IMG/VR virus record: IMGVR_UViG_3300011115_001022
Span: 1 to 21,951 of that record
DNA: 21,951 nucleotides
Source: a virus
Strand: one strand, 5' to 3'
The position numbers and the translations under genes are program-made. Position 1 is the stretch's first letter. Each line of letters begins with the position of its first letter. A model generated the notes under the pieces. It searched no databases. It worked only from the letters and a program-made list of their open reading frames with translations, and was not told where the DNA came from. Below are positions 13,536-20,559 of the stretch, piece after piece.

Positions 13536-13688
13536 AGGTTTGGCAGGGTGTGCCCCGCAGTTCAGGCAGCGCCATTCCGTCGCCTGGCGGCCGCTGCAAA
13601 AAACAGTGGTAGCCCGTTGCAGCTCTCCCCGCCGGCGGCAGTGGCTGCACTGCCCGGGCAGCATTTCCAGTTTCACGCCGCGTTTCAT
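13527..13688 (-). CDS. 53-aa zinc-ribbon protein
   Basis: Short gene, ATG at 13688 overlapping the upstream stop by 4 nt (ATGA) and TGA at 13527. The protein has two CxxC knuckles, QCSHC (C14, C17) and WRCLNCG (C41, C44), about 24 residues apart, plus a further Cys at 31. This spacing fits a treble-clef or ribbon zinc-binding fold. Basic residues surround the first knuckle (CRRRGELQR). Nucleic-acid binding or a small adaptor role is likely; no precise family is assignable. The coupled start and the paired cysteines make it a convincing gene. Confidence 0.72.
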   Translation of the reverse strand: MKRGVKLEMLPGQCSHCRRRGELQRATTVFCSGRQATEWRCLNCGAHPAKPVL

Positions 13689-13885
13689 AGGTCAGTTAAA
13701 TACAAAACTTGGCGGGTTGGCTGGCCTTCGCCTGTCACTGTCATCACATCCAATTCTTTGGGTTCGATCTCCTCCCCAAAGCTGTTAAAGATAAAAACTT
13801 CTTTGTTCGCTTTGGCAAAGCCATGCAGCTTCGACTCCGCTTCCAGGTGGTTCATCAGCAGGATAATCAGTCGGTTCAGCTTCAT
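13685..13885 (-). CDS. Unknown small protein, 66 aa
   Basis: ATG at 13885 overlaps the stop of the 258-aa gene by 4 nt, and its own stop overlaps the next start by 4 nt. The N-terminus is an amphipathic/hydrophobic helix (MKLNRLIILLMNHLEAES), followed by a mixed segment (KEVFIFNSFGEEIEPKELDV) that looks beta-hairpin-like, ending LYLTDL. I recognise no family. The two-sided coupling places it firmly in the middle operon. Confidence 0.62.
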   Translation of the reverse strand: MKLNRLIILLMNHLEAESKLHGFAKANKEVFIFNSFGEEIEPKELDVMTVTGEGQPTRQVLYLTDL

Positions 13886-14658
13886 GCCTTTGTGCTTTTT
13901 GCGTTCTTTGTGGCCATTCCCTCAGCTTTCCGGGCCTTGCAGGCCGCCGTCTGGGTCTTGTTCCGCTTGCTGTCACAGGTCTTCCCGTCCCGCGTCGCCG
14001 CCCGGTTCCGCAGCGTAAAGATCACCTGCCAAAGCTCATTCCGCGTCAGGCTGCCCAGGCTCCGCTGATGGAATTTGTTGGCAATGATCGCCGCCACATA
14101 CCCCGCATTGAATCCCAGCTTGTCCTGCTCCTTGTCCAGGATCGCCCGCACCTGCCGGATGTCACTTTGCTGATCCCCATCGCGCCCTGTCCGGCCCGCC
14201 GCGGGGCCATCGCGCAGCGCCAGCGCAAACGCCGCGATGTCATCGCCCGCCAGCTTGCAAAAGTGGCTGGCCAGGCACTCAAAGTGCCCCCGGCTCGCCC
14301 CGGACAGCCCCGTGATCACCCCAGCGGGATGCGCCTGCGGATGGCTGGTGGCGTATTTGCAATGAGAGTGCCGGAAGCCATCTTCCAGCTGCTTCTTGGT
14401 ATTCCCCTGGGCTTTGTTGTAGATCACCGCATCCGGGTCCAGCCGGCAGAATTCCTTGAAGGCCTTGGCCATCACAATGATCAGCGCCATCCGTTCGCTC
14501 TGGGTCAGAGCTTGGCGGTCTGTGGTCGGAGGCCACTGGAAAGGTTGAGAGTTGAGGGTTGAGGGTTGAGAGACAGACTCTGCCACAGGCACGTGCGTGG
14601 CAGGGGCCGGGCGCTCAGCCCGGGGGCGTAGGATATAGGTGCGGGTCGGAATGGTCAT
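13882..14658 (-). CDS. Unknown early/middle protein, 258 aa
   Basis: The N-terminal 50 residues are Pro/Ser-rich and disordered, and residues 29-39 (VSQPSTLNSQP) are encoded by a heptamer array. The core (residues about 50-220) is helical with several conserved-looking Cys/His (HSHCKYATSHPQAHP, FECLASHFCKL) and ends SLGSLTRNELWQVIFTLRNRAATR. The C-terminus is a basic tail whose last ten codons (MATKNAKSTKA) derive from a copy of the 9-nt repeat. I do not recognise the family; it does not look like Gam or GemA of Mu. ATG at 14658 follows an AACCAAG array. Basic character suggests nucleic-acid contact. Confidence 0.65.
   Translation of the reverse strand: MTIPTRTYILRPRAERPAPATHVPVAESVSQPSTLNSQPFQWPPTTDRQALTQSERMALIIVMAKAFKEFCRLDPDAVIYNKAQGNTKKQLEDGFRHSHCKYATSHPQAHPAGVITGLSGASRGHFECLASHFCKLAGDDIAAFALALRDGPAAGRTGRDGDQQSDIRQVRAILDKEQDKLGFNAGYVAAIIANKFHQRSLGSLTRNELWQVIFTLRNRAATRDGKTCDSKRNKTQTAACKARKAEGMATKNAKSTKA
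13886..13914 (-). repeat. 9-nt-periodic GCCACAAAG-type repeat, copy 6 (coding for a C-terminal tail)
   Basis: The minus strand reads GCCACAAAGAACGCAAAAAG followed by CACAAAGGC. It is read in frame as ATKNAKSTK at the end of the 258-aa protein, adjoining the next start codon. Confidence 0.85.
14543..14573 (+). repeat. GTTGAGR heptamer array inside a gene
   Basis: Plus-strand units GTTGAGA, GTTGAGG, GTTGAGG, GTTGAGA at exact 7-nt spacing, equal to AACYCTC on the coding strand, read through as VSQPSTLNSQP in the 258-aa protein. Confidence 0.85.
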
Positions 14659-14668
14659 GGCGGTAGAG

Positions 14669-14692
14669 TTCTTGGTTCTTGGTTCTTGGTTA
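14669..14692 (+). repeat. GTTCTTG heptamer array in the leader of the 258-aa gene
   Basis: Three GTTCTTG units and a GTTATTT on the plus strand (AACCAAG on the coding strand) fill the 31-nt gap between two genes and end about 10 nt before the ATG at 14658. Confidence 0.86.
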
Positions 14693-14902
14693 TTTGCTTC
14701 GGGGAATCTCCCAACTGCCCGGGCCGTGGTAGCGGGCCAGCACAGGGCCGTCGTGGGGTTCCGGTTCGGGTTCCGGCTCGGGGCAGTCAGGCGGGTAGCA
14801 GCGCGGGCAGGGGGCGGTATTCGAGTCTCCAGGCTGCGGATAGAGCGGGTAGCTGGGCACTACGCCCCGGCCATCGCAGCGGTGGCAGTCTGGATCACTC
14901 AT
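14690..14902 (-). CDS. Small cysteine-rich (zinc-finger-like) protein, 70 aa
   Basis: CHRCDGRG at residues 6-13 is a DnaJ-type CxxCxGxG half-site, and PCPRCYPPDC (C32, C35, C40) supplies the second knuckle. The C-terminal half has a run of E-P pairs (about 41-48) followed by a short mixed tail. The DnaJ-like zinc module binds unfolded protein or nucleic acid in other settings; here only the small module is present. ATGA overlap with the HTH_39-like gene upstream. No precise family. Confidence 0.65.
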   Translation of the reverse strand: MSDPDCHRCDGRGVVPSYPLYPQPGDSNTAPCPRCYPPDCPEPEPEPEPHDGPVLARYHGPGSWEIPRSK

Positions 14903-15141
14903 GTGGCCGGCGTAGGGGTGGGGGGCATCCAGTATTGGCCTACCGTCTTGGTGCCGCCTATCTTCAGGCGGTTGCTGTTGATCTCATGCCCTCCCCTCCG
15001 CAGCTCAAAGATCCGGGCGCTCAGCCGCCCGCAGCCAAACAGTTGCCGGGCGTCTTTATCGGTAATCACATGGCCGTTTTTAAGGTAGGTCAGGATGGAC
15101 TCAGCTTGCGTGGGTTCAGTATGGTTGGCAGTGGCAGACAT
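14899..15141 (-). CDS. Small HTH_39-like DNA-binding protein, 80 aa
   Basis: ATG at 15141 preferred; the open frame to 15219 adds sequence from the previous gene's end. Residues about 14-60 read ESILTYLKNGHVITDKDARQLFGCGRLSARIFELRRGGHEI, the pattern of the phage HTH_39 winged-helix family (first helix, 'DARQLFG' turn, recognition helix 'RLSARIFELR', then the hydrophobic wing), followed by a short strand GTKTVGQYWMP. This family is common in phages and is thought to bind DNA. Stop overlaps the next start by 4 nt. Confidence 0.78.
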   Translation of the reverse strand: MSATANHTEPTQAESILTYLKNGHVITDKDARQLFGCGRLSARIFELRRGGHEINSNRLKIGGTKTVGQYWMPPTPTPAT

Positions 15142-15163
15142 GGCAGTTATTGGTTTGGTTGGT

Positions 15164-15409
15164 TCAGGAGCACAGGCGTCCCGCCTGTTCGTATCTAGGG
15201 TCGCACTGCGGGCAGGCACAGGGCTGGCGGTGGCCTTGGAAGGCCATCAGCTTCCCCCCGCAGTGTTGCAGGGTGGCGTAGGTAAAGGCATCACGCGGCG
15301 TCTCCGTCACCGTGTGGCATTCCCGGCATTCGTGCAGATAGACGATGCAGGCGTAAGGATCTTCCGGGGCAGCAGCGGCCGCTGCAGGAGGAGTAGTATC
15401 AGAGTCCAT
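15164..15409 (-). CDS. Small zinc-binding protein, 81 aa
   Basis: ATG at 15409 chosen; upstream codons of the open frame (GHREHKKHK) are the 9-nt repeat. After an Ala-rich N-terminus, cysteines come as ECRECH (C28, C31), HCGGK (C50) and PCACPQC (C64, C66, C69), giving a two-knuckle zinc site with an H-rich segment between. Middle sequence FTYATLQHCGGKLMAF is beta-like. One of three such small Cys-rich proteins in this block; no family recognised. Confidence 0.66.
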   Translation of the reverse strand: MDSDTTPPAAAAAAPEDPYACIVYLHECRECHTVTETPRDAFTYATLQHCGGKLMAFQGHRQPCACPQCDPRYEQAGRLCS

Positions 15410-15411
15410 AG

Positions 15412-15438
15412 TTTTGTGCTTTTTGTGTTCTCTGTGGC
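15412..15438 (-). repeat. 9-nt-periodic GCCACAAAG-type repeat, copy 7
   Basis: The minus strand reads GCCACAGAGAACACAAAAAG followed by CACAAAA. It fills the 32-nt gap between the stop of the 161-aa gene and the start of the zinc-binding gene. Confidence 0.84.
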
Positions 15439-15441
15439 CCA

Positions 15442-15927
15442 TCAATCCCACTCCACCTTCACCTGACTCACCGGCACCCCGTCCTTGTCCCGGCGGATGC
15501 ACGCCGTGATCAGCCGCTCCGGATCATCCGCAGACTCCCGCGCCAGTTGCCGGAAGGCCTTGCCTGTCTTCGCCCGCAGCTTCCACGTCCTCACCAGCTG
15601 GAAGAAATCCGCCACCGTCACGCCGCTGGCTGTGGCCGCCGCGCTGATCTCATCGTGCGTGGCAGAGCCCGCCGCGAAGGACTGCACCAGCAGATCCGCC
15701 GTGCAGACGATCCGCACAAAGGCCCCATAGGACCCCCGGGCAATGAACTGCGTGCCCTCCCGGTCCTTATCCGTCAGGGGGTGGTGTTCCTCCGGGCAGG
15801 CCAGGGCATGCGCCTTCAGCAGCTCTTCGATTTCCTTTTGCCGGGCCGTCGCCTTTTGGATCGCGGCTTCCAGTTCCAGCCCCTCATTCACGAGGTCGGC
15901 CATTTCAGATTCAAGCAGGAGTGACAT
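15442..15927 (-). CDS. Unknown protein with N-terminal coiled coil, 161 aa
   Basis: Residues 1-45 are a likely coiled coil (MADLVNEGLELEAAIQKATARQKEIEELLKAHAL). A compact domain follows: GTQFIARGSYGAFVRIVCTADLLVQSF, an Ala-rich helix, and VADFFQLVRTWKLRAKTGKAFRQLARE. The position after the transposase genes parallels where Mu carries Gam and other host-takeover genes, but I see no Gam signature. Function unknown. Confidence 0.62.
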   Translation of the reverse strand: MSLLLESEMADLVNEGLELEAAIQKATARQKEIEELLKAHALACPEEHHPLTDKDREGTQFIARGSYGAFVRIVCTADLLVQSFAAGSATHDEISAAATASGVTVADFFQLVRTWKLRAKTGKAFRQLARESADDPERLITACIRRDKDGVPVSQVKVEWD

Positions 15928-15954
15928 AATAGTGATAGGTAATGGGTGACAGGG

Positions 15955-16275
15955 TTAAAGAGCCGCCAGACGGCTCTCGATGATGGCGATCCGTTGCAGC
16001 CGCCGTTTATTTTTGGTGGCCTGTTGTTTGGCCAGGGCATCAGCGGCTTTTTCTGCCCGGGCTTTGACGATGCTTTGTTGGCTCATGCTGTTGCTCACAG
16101 CCCGGCGGGCGTTCATTTCAGCCCGGACCAGTAGGCTGATTTCCTTGTCCCGGTCCCGCATCAGCTGGGTCACGGCCTTCTCCGCCTCCCGTTTCTCCGC
16201 CGTCTCCAGGCGGGTCAGGGCGCGCAATTCCGCCGACAGCGTCTGCCGGGCATTCAGTGGTTTTTTCGATGGCAT
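15955..16275 (-). CDS. Unknown basic all-helical protein, 106 aa
   Basis: Almost every residue is helix-forming, with dense Lys/Arg/Glu/Ala and heptad-like hydrophobics (SAELRALTRLETAEKREAEK..KRRLQRIAIIESRLAAL). It should form a long coiled coil or helical hairpin, possibly DNA-coating. ATG at 16275 follows a heptamer array; the stop lies 27 nt before the next start. No family recognised. Confidence 0.62.
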   Translation of the reverse strand: MPSKKPLNARQTLSAELRALTRLETAEKREAEKAVTQLMRDRDKEISLLVRAEMNARRAVSNSMSQQSIVKARAEKAADALAKQQATKNKRRLQRIAIIESRLAAL

Positions 16276-16284
16276 AGTGGTGGA

Positions 16285-16313
16285 TCTAATAACTAATAAC
16301 TAATAACTAAGAA
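16285..16313 (+). repeat. AACTAAT heptamer array in a leader
   Basis: Plus-strand TAATAACTAATAACTAATAA followed by CTAAGAAC gives AACTAAT units at 7-nt spacing, ending AACTAAG AAC. It is in the opposite orientation to most arrays in the window. Confidence 0.85.
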
Positions 16314-16323
16314 CTCCCTCCCC

Positions 16324-16758
16324 TCACAGCTGCCCCGCCGTAGCCGCCAAGGCATTCAAATCCGCCGGGTGCAGGTCCAGCGCTTTGGCGATCCGTTTGT
16401 CACTCCAGTGGTAGACCCGCCGCAGGTGGTAGAGCCGGCTCTCCAGCGGCCGTTGCACCGCCCGGGGCAGATTCCGCAGCCGGCGGTATTTCGCCTTCCC
16501 CTCGGCCTCCTCTTCCGTCTCACCTTCCACCGGGGCAGACTGCACCGCATGCTTCGCATCCGTCTCATGCCAGACTGGCTTCCCACAGCGGAAGGACTTG
16601 GGCAGCGGCGGCAGCACTTCCAGCGCCTCCGGTTCCGGTTCCGCCGCCCGGGGCCGCCCCTTGTTCACCACCGGCGCGCCGGGGTGGGATTTGATCTTGC
16701 CCGCCCGGATCGGCAGGTAGCCGCTGGGCTTCTTAGTGTCAGCGAGGGTCAGGTTCAT
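16324..16758 (-). CDS. Unknown protein with C-terminal HTH-like segment, 144 aa
   Basis: The N-terminal two thirds is Pro/Glu-rich and likely flexible. From about residue 85 it becomes basic and helical (AKYRRLRNLPRAVQRPLESRLYHLRRVYHW), ending in SDKRIAKALDLHPADLNALAA, which resembles a helix-turn-helix. Lies 45 nt downstream of the MuB-like gene and is probably co-transcribed with it. DNA binding is plausible; family unknown. Confidence 0.6.
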   Translation of the reverse strand: MNLTLADTKKPSGYLPIRAGKIKSHPGAPVVNKGRPRAAEPEPEALEVLPPLPKSFRCGKPVWHETDAKHAVQSAPVEGETEEEAEGKAKYRRLRNLPRAVQRPLESRLYHLRRVYHWSDKRIAKALDLHPADLNALAATAGQL

Positions 16759-16763
16759 GGCAG

Positions 16764-16800
16764 TAGATGGTTGATGGTTGATGGGTTGAGGGTTGATGGA
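16764..16800 (+). repeat. GTTGATG heptamer array in a leader
   Basis: Plus-strand GTTGATG, GTTGATGG, GTTGAGG, GTTGATG (coding strand AACCATC, AACCCTC) in the 45-nt gap after the MuB-like gene; one unit is 8 nt long. Confidence 0.83.
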
Positions 16801-16803
16801 AGG

Positions 16804-17835
16804 TTATTTGAGGGATGGGGTAATGCCGCGATCTTCCAGCTCCGCATCGATCCCGGCGGCCAGGTGATCCGCTGTCACCACACCGTTATCCGCCAGGGCT
16901 TGTGCCCGGCGCAGGGCTTTGACGATGAATTTGAAGTAGCCCTGTTTTTGGCATTTGGTCAGAAGCTGGCTGATCACGTGGCGCGTTTCCTTGGGAGTCA
17001 GGTCCCGCTTGGGGCAGAGCCGCGTCAGGGCTTTTTCCACGTCCGCTTCATTCAGCTTCAGGGTGATGCTGCCGCCATTCCGGTTTCCCGTCAGCTGGGC
17101 CACATCCTCAAAGTTCGCCCGGGCCAGATTCCGCCACAGCGTGGGAATAGCCGCGATGATGAATCCGGCCCGCGTGGTATTGATCAGCGTCTTGATCAGC
17201 TTGAAGGCTCCTTCCCCCAGGTCCTGTCCCTCTTCGATAGCGATGATCAGGCGGCGGCTGCGCAGCTTATCCTGAAGCGATCCCAGGCGGGCCGCGAAGT
17301 TGCTGGGCAGGCGGCGCACCGCATCCAGGCTATTCCCCCCGCCTTCCAGCGCCAGCAGCAGCTGGCCGGCAAAGGCAAAGGCACTGGCCGTCAGGCCATC
17401 CACCGCCTGCACGATCACCATCTTCTCTTCGTGCTGGCGCTTCAGCAGGGTAAAGGCGCTGGTCTTGCCCATCCCGTTTTCCCCCATCAGCAGGGCACAG
17501 CGGTCATTCTCCGTGGTGCGCAGCATGGCCAGGGCTACAGCCCTCACCTGGCGCACTCCTGTCAGGTCGCTCCACAGGATCTCATCCCCGGCAGAGTCCG
17601 CATCGCGGGTGATGCGCTCCAGGGCTTCGCTGTATTTGTCCACCCACATGCTGGCATCCAGATCAGAGAGCTGGCCTGACAGCATTTTGGCATAGGTGCG
17701 GTCGCTCCCCAGCAGGCTGGAGAACCGGCGAAGCAGCGCCGCCTTGGTCAGGTTATTCACTTCCCGCCACGCATCGATTTGCGTGGCCAGGGATTTGGCT
17801 TGGGATTCCAGGGATTCTTCGGGTGTTATTTGCAT
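16804..17835 (-). CDS. MuB-like AAA+ ATPase, transposition target-DNA activator
   Basis: 343 aa (Mu B is 312). MuB-type proteins coat target DNA, deliver it to the transposase and stimulate it. Residues 1-75 form an N-terminal helical DNA-binding segment (LTKAALLRRFSSLLGSDR..YAKMLSGQLSDL). The ATPase core has Walker A GENGMGKTS (118-126), Walker B RLIIAIEEGQDL (195-206; the usual DE is EE here), and the sensor-like FIIAAIPTLWRNL. The last 80 residues are helical. It lies 39 nt after the transposase stop, the normal A-B arrangement. The N-terminal module is of the Cro/HTH-like kind found in MuB-type and IstB-like ATPases. Confidence 0.9.
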   Translation of the reverse strand: MQITPEESLESQAKSLATQIDAWREVNNLTKAALLRRFSSLLGSDRTYAKMLSGQLSDLDASMWVDKYSEALERITRDADSAGDEILWSDLTGVRQVRAVALAMLRTTENDRCALLMGENGMGKTSAFTLLKRQHEEKMVIVQAVDGLTASAFAFAGQLLLALEGGGNSLDAVRRLPSNFAARLGSLQDKLRSRRLIIAIEEGQDLGEGAFKLIKTLINTTRAGFIIAAIPTLWRNLARANFEDVAQLTGNRNGGSITLKLNEADVEKALTRLCPKRDLTPKETRHVISQLLTKCQKQGYFKFIVKALRRAQALADNGVVTADHLAAGIDAELEDRGITPSLK

Positions 17836-17874
17836 GGTCGGATTTTGGTCGGTGTTATGGGTTGGGGAGATTGG

Positions 17875-19758
17875 TCAGAGTTCGGCTTCCATCAGTTCCA
17901 GGGCGGCCAGTTGCTCATCTTCGGACAGGGCTGAAAAATGCGCTCTGCGGGCTTGGGCAGGCCGGGGGGTGTCAACACCGCACCCCACCCGCTCCGATGT
18001 CTCGCGGTGGGGTCGCGGGAAGCCGTTTGCGCGGGTCTGGGGGGCAGTCTGGCGGCCGGTTTCCATGGGGGCGGTTTCAGCCTCCGGAGCCGCCCCGCCT
18101 GACAGGATTTCCACCCGGTCGCCGGCCCGGTTGCGGACGGTGTCGGCACGCAGGCCGCGCTTCCCGCCAGGTAGGATCGTGCGGTAGGCCGTGCGGCTGG
18201 TTTGGATGGCTCCTTTGCGCGCCTTGTAGCTGGCGTTGACGTCGTCATCCTCCCGGCTGCCGCTCAGGTCTATCCGGGGCGTGGCCTGCAGCAGCGGTGC
18301 GGCCGCCAGCAGACATTCCCCCAGGCGGAATCCATCCCGGTTGATCGTGCCCGTCTCCCCATTCGCCACATGGCAGCCCAGCTCCGGCCGCTCCGGGTCA
18401 AAGGCGATCAGCACCCGGTAACCATTCGGCAGGTGCACCGCCGCGCTCACGCCATTCACGTGAAAAGTCCACTTCTTGCCATCCACGCTCTTTTGCACAA
18501 AGCCGTTATCGCGCACCGTGGCCCAGTCCTTCACCGGGAAGAATAACCAACGGTGCACTGGGTTCATCGGCCGGTTTTCAAACGGCTGCTCTGCCAGCAG
18601 CGCATTGGGGCTCACCACGCGGCCCAGTGCCTCAAAGGACTTGGGCCGGTCATTCAGCAGCCCCATCATTTCATCGTGCAGGTCTGCCGATTCCGTGAGG
18701 GTCAGGAAACCGCAGGCCCGGGCGTCCCGGCTGCCCTTGTTGATCGCCAGGCTGTTTTTCGTCTCCCGCTCCATCTGCCCCCGGAAGCGCCCGATCTCTG
18801 CCGCTTCGCCAGCCAGGAAAGTTTGCAGCGGGTCAAAGTTCCCTTCCACCTCCGTCTTGCCCCGGCTGCTGATCTGATAGAGCAGGATAATCCCGGCATC
18901 TTCAATGCTCCCCCAACGGCGGCCGCCCTTCCCTTCGATCTCGATGCCGCGCACCGCGTTCCCCTTCCAGCGGCCCTGCTCCAGAATGATCACCCGGGGC
19001 TGGTGTGCCTGCCCCTCTATGCACAGCCGGATCACGTCCAGCACATCCGCCGCCGTGTATTGATCCCGCTCCTTGCCCACGTGCAGATGGCCAATCCAGC
19101 CCCGGTTTGCCACGTCCAGCCCGCAGAGGATCTGCCGGCAGAGCCGTTCTTTGCCATCCGCATATTGCAAAATGTAAGGGCTGTTTGTGGAGTAGTCATC
19201 AAAACTCCAGGCAAAGCCGCAGACCAGCGGCACCGTGCGGCCGTCCGGTAGTTTCACCGTATGGTCAAACCGGCCCACCGGGGCGGCGTGCTGGACGGCT
19301 TTCGGCCCTTGATAGTGCGGGGCAAAGCCCGCCGGGGTCTGAGCCAGCCGCCGCAGGCTGATCGGCCACACCGGGTGCCGCTCTGCCTTCCGCGCCGCTT
19401 CCAGCCGGGCCTTGATCCATAGCCGTGTCGCCGGTTGGCAGGCCTCATCCCGGCAAAAGAACTCCACCGCCGCCGCAAAGCTCCCTTCCTTCCTCACAAA
19501 CCACTGTTGCAGTGCCAGCGTCTCTTCCGGGCTCAGCGAGATCGCCGCCCGCCGTCCGCTGTGCGCCCGCCGCGCATCCGCCAGGTCCCCGCCCGTCGCC
19601 GCATGCTTCGCCTGCCACAGCTTGTAAGTCGCCACCGGCGTGCCCGTCTCCTCACAAGCCCGGCGCATGGACATGGTGCCACTGGTGATCATGCGGGTGA
19701 TCTGGTCATAGAGGGTTTCGCGGGCGGCGGTGGAGTAGGTGGGAGGAGGAGGGCACAT
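17875..19758 (-). CDS. MuA-type DDE transposase
   Basis: 627 aa (MuA is 663). It cuts the phage ends and joins them to target DNA for integration and replicative transposition. N-terminal residues 15-60 form a helix-turn-helix (ITSGTMSMRRACEETGTPVATYKLW). The catalytic core, residues about 160-345, includes GRFDHTVKL (candidate first Asp D165), CGLDVANRGWIG (D215), RVIILEQGRWKG (E260, where Asp-Asn-Gly would be usual), and KTEVEGNFDPLQ (E304/E306). A beta-barrel domain (about 400-480) and a low-complexity basic C-terminus ending EQLAALELMEAEL follow. In MuA the extreme C-terminus contacts MuB and ClpX. Which residue fills the second catalytic position is uncertain. Confidence 0.9.
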   Translation of the reverse strand: MCPPPPTYSTAARETLYDQITRMITSGTMSMRRACEETGTPVATYKLWQAKHAATGGDLADARRAHSGRRAAISLSPEETLALQQWFVRKEGSFAAAVEFFCRDEACQPATRLWIKARLEAARKAERHPVWPISLRRLAQTPAGFAPHYQGPKAVQHAAPVGRFDHTVKLPDGRTVPLVCGFAWSFDDYSTNSPYILQYADGKERLCRQILCGLDVANRGWIGHLHVGKERDQYTAADVLDVIRLCIEGQAHQPRVIILEQGRWKGNAVRGIEIEGKGGRRWGSIEDAGIILLYQISSRGKTEVEGNFDPLQTFLAGEAAEIGRFRGQMERETKNSLAINKGSRDARACGFLTLTESADLHDEMMGLLNDRPKSFEALGRVVSPNALLAEQPFENRPMNPVHRWLFFPVKDWATVRDNGFVQKSVDGKKWTFHVNGVSAAVHLPNGYRVLIAFDPERPELGCHVANGETGTINRDGFRLGECLLAAAPLLQATPRIDLSGSREDDDVNASYKARKGAIQTSRTAYRTILPGGKRGLRADTVRNRAGDRVEILSGGAAPEAETAPMETGRQTAPQTRANGFPRPHRETSERVGCGVDTPRPAQARRAHFSALSEDEQLAALELMEAEL

Positions 19759-19763
19759 GGAAA

Positions 19764-19798
19764 GTTCGTGGTTCTTCGTTCGTGGTTCTTAGTTGTCA
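19764..19798 (+). repeat. GTTCNTN heptamer array in the transposase leader
   Basis: Plus-strand GTTCGTG, GTTCTTC, GTTCGTG, GTTCTTA, GTTGTC directly before the transposase start at 19758; coding strand AACCACG/AACGAAG. It overlaps the C-terminal codons of the upstream 58-aa protein. Confidence 0.85.
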
Positions 19799-19965
19799 GG
19801 GCCGGCGCTCTTTTTGTGGTCTCTGTGCTCTTTGTGGCTAAACTGGATCAGCCCGGCCAGCAGAGCCCCGGCGGCGATCAGAAAGCACACCGCAGCGGCC
19901 TGACGCTCGCTGAATTGCAGAGCCCCCCACCCCGCCGCGGCAATCAGGCCAGTGCAGGCCAGCAC
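19789..19965 (-). CDS. 58-aa two-span membrane protein
   Basis: GTG start at 19965, one base after the stop of the upstream winged-helix gene (TAG-C-GTG), stop at 19789. Two hydrophobic helices, VLACTGLIAAAGWGAL and AAAVCFLIAAGALLAGLIQF, are separated by a short polar turn (QFSERQ). The C-terminus is basic (HKEHRDHKKSAG) and comes from a 9-nt repeat. An alternative start is a TTG at 19974. Function unknown; no homologous small early membrane protein recognised. Confidence 0.5.
   Translation of the reverse strand: MLACTGLIAAAGWGALQFSERQAAAVCFLIAAGALLAGLIQFSHKEHRDHKKSAGPDN
19808..19838 (-). repeat. 9-nt-periodic GCCACAAAG-type repeat, copy 8 (coding for a C-terminal tail)
   Basis: The minus strand reads GCCACAAAGAGCACAGAGAC followed by CACAAAAAGAG. 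Read in the small membrane gene's frame it gives SHKEHRDHKK. Confidence 0.82.
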
Positions 19966-19966
19966 G

Positions 19967-20473
19967 CTAGGCAAGCAGGCTCTCCGGCAAAGGCGGCACA
20001 GGCGCTGGCAGCAGGCGGTAGCGCGGGCCACGCTTCGGGCGCGGCAGTCTCTCCGCACGGCCGCAGCGAACGAGTAGGCGTAGGGCGGCGGCGATTTTTT
20101 GAGGCGCTGCCGTGCGCTGATCACTCGCCGCACCCCATTCTGACGCCCGCCGCGCTTTCCCATCGGCAGGGTCACAGCGCAGCAGTCCAGCTGCCACAGA
20201 TCCGAGTGGGTGGGTGCATAAAGCAAGCTCCAATCGGGCCTCGGCTTCGCTGTGCAACAGGTCATAGGCCGTGCGGCAGTCGAAGGGTTCAGCTGGTGCC
20301 CAGCGTTCAAACTGCTGGCCGGCGACGATGAGGCATCCAGTAAGCCGCCGGGTGATTGCGTAGTGGTGGATGATCTCAGTGATTTCCAGGGTGTGCACAG
20401 CGGGCTTGCGCCGGCCAAGGCAGGCGATTTGCCAGACCCGTTGGCCGGGCCGGAAGGAAGGAGCGAGGGACAT
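19967..20473 (-). CDS. Unknown early protein with C-terminal winged-helix-like segment, 168 aa
   Basis: The first 90 residues are a mixed alpha/beta domain (FRPGQRVWQIACL..HTLEITEIIHHYAITRRLTGCLIV). Residues about 100-155 (ADGKARRASEWGAASDQRTAAPQKIAAALRLLVRCGRAERLPRPKRGPRYRLL) look like a winged helix with helix, recognition helix and basic wing. It lies upstream of the 58-aa membrane protein and the transposase, a place where Mu-like phages carry regulators, but there is no Ner or repressor signature. An overlapping frame (20478-19789) is rejected except for its last 58 codons. Confidence 0.64.
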   Translation of the reverse strand: MSLAPSFRPGQRVWQIACLGRRKPAVHTLEITEIIHHYAITRRLTGCLIVAGQQFERWAPAEPFDCRTAYDLLHSEAEARLELALCTHPLGSVAAGLLRCDPADGKARRASEWGAASDQRTAAPQKIAAALRLLVRCGRAERLPRPKRGPRYRLLPAPVPPLPESLLA

Positions 20474-20480
20474 TGCATTG

Positions 20481-20517
20481 GATTGAGTTGAGAGTTGAAG
20501 GTTGAGAGTTGAGAGAA
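20481..20517 (+). repeat. GTTGAGA heptamer array in a leader
   Basis: Plus-strand GTTGAGA, GTTGAAG, GTTGAGA, GTTGAGA following GATTGA; coding strand AACTCTC/AACCTTC. It ends about 8-10 nt before the ATG at 20473. Confidence 0.85.
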
Positions 20518-20559
20518 GGGAAAACCTGGAATGCTGATAACTAATCGATCACCGCCGCC

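Noticed and set aside
19789-20478. 229-aa minus-strand frame
   Set aside because: Its first 170 codons overlap the better-formed 168-aa protein in another frame and are low complexity (Ser/Pro/Cys-rich). Only the final 58 codons, after the 168-aa stop, look like a protein and are kept as a separate gene.
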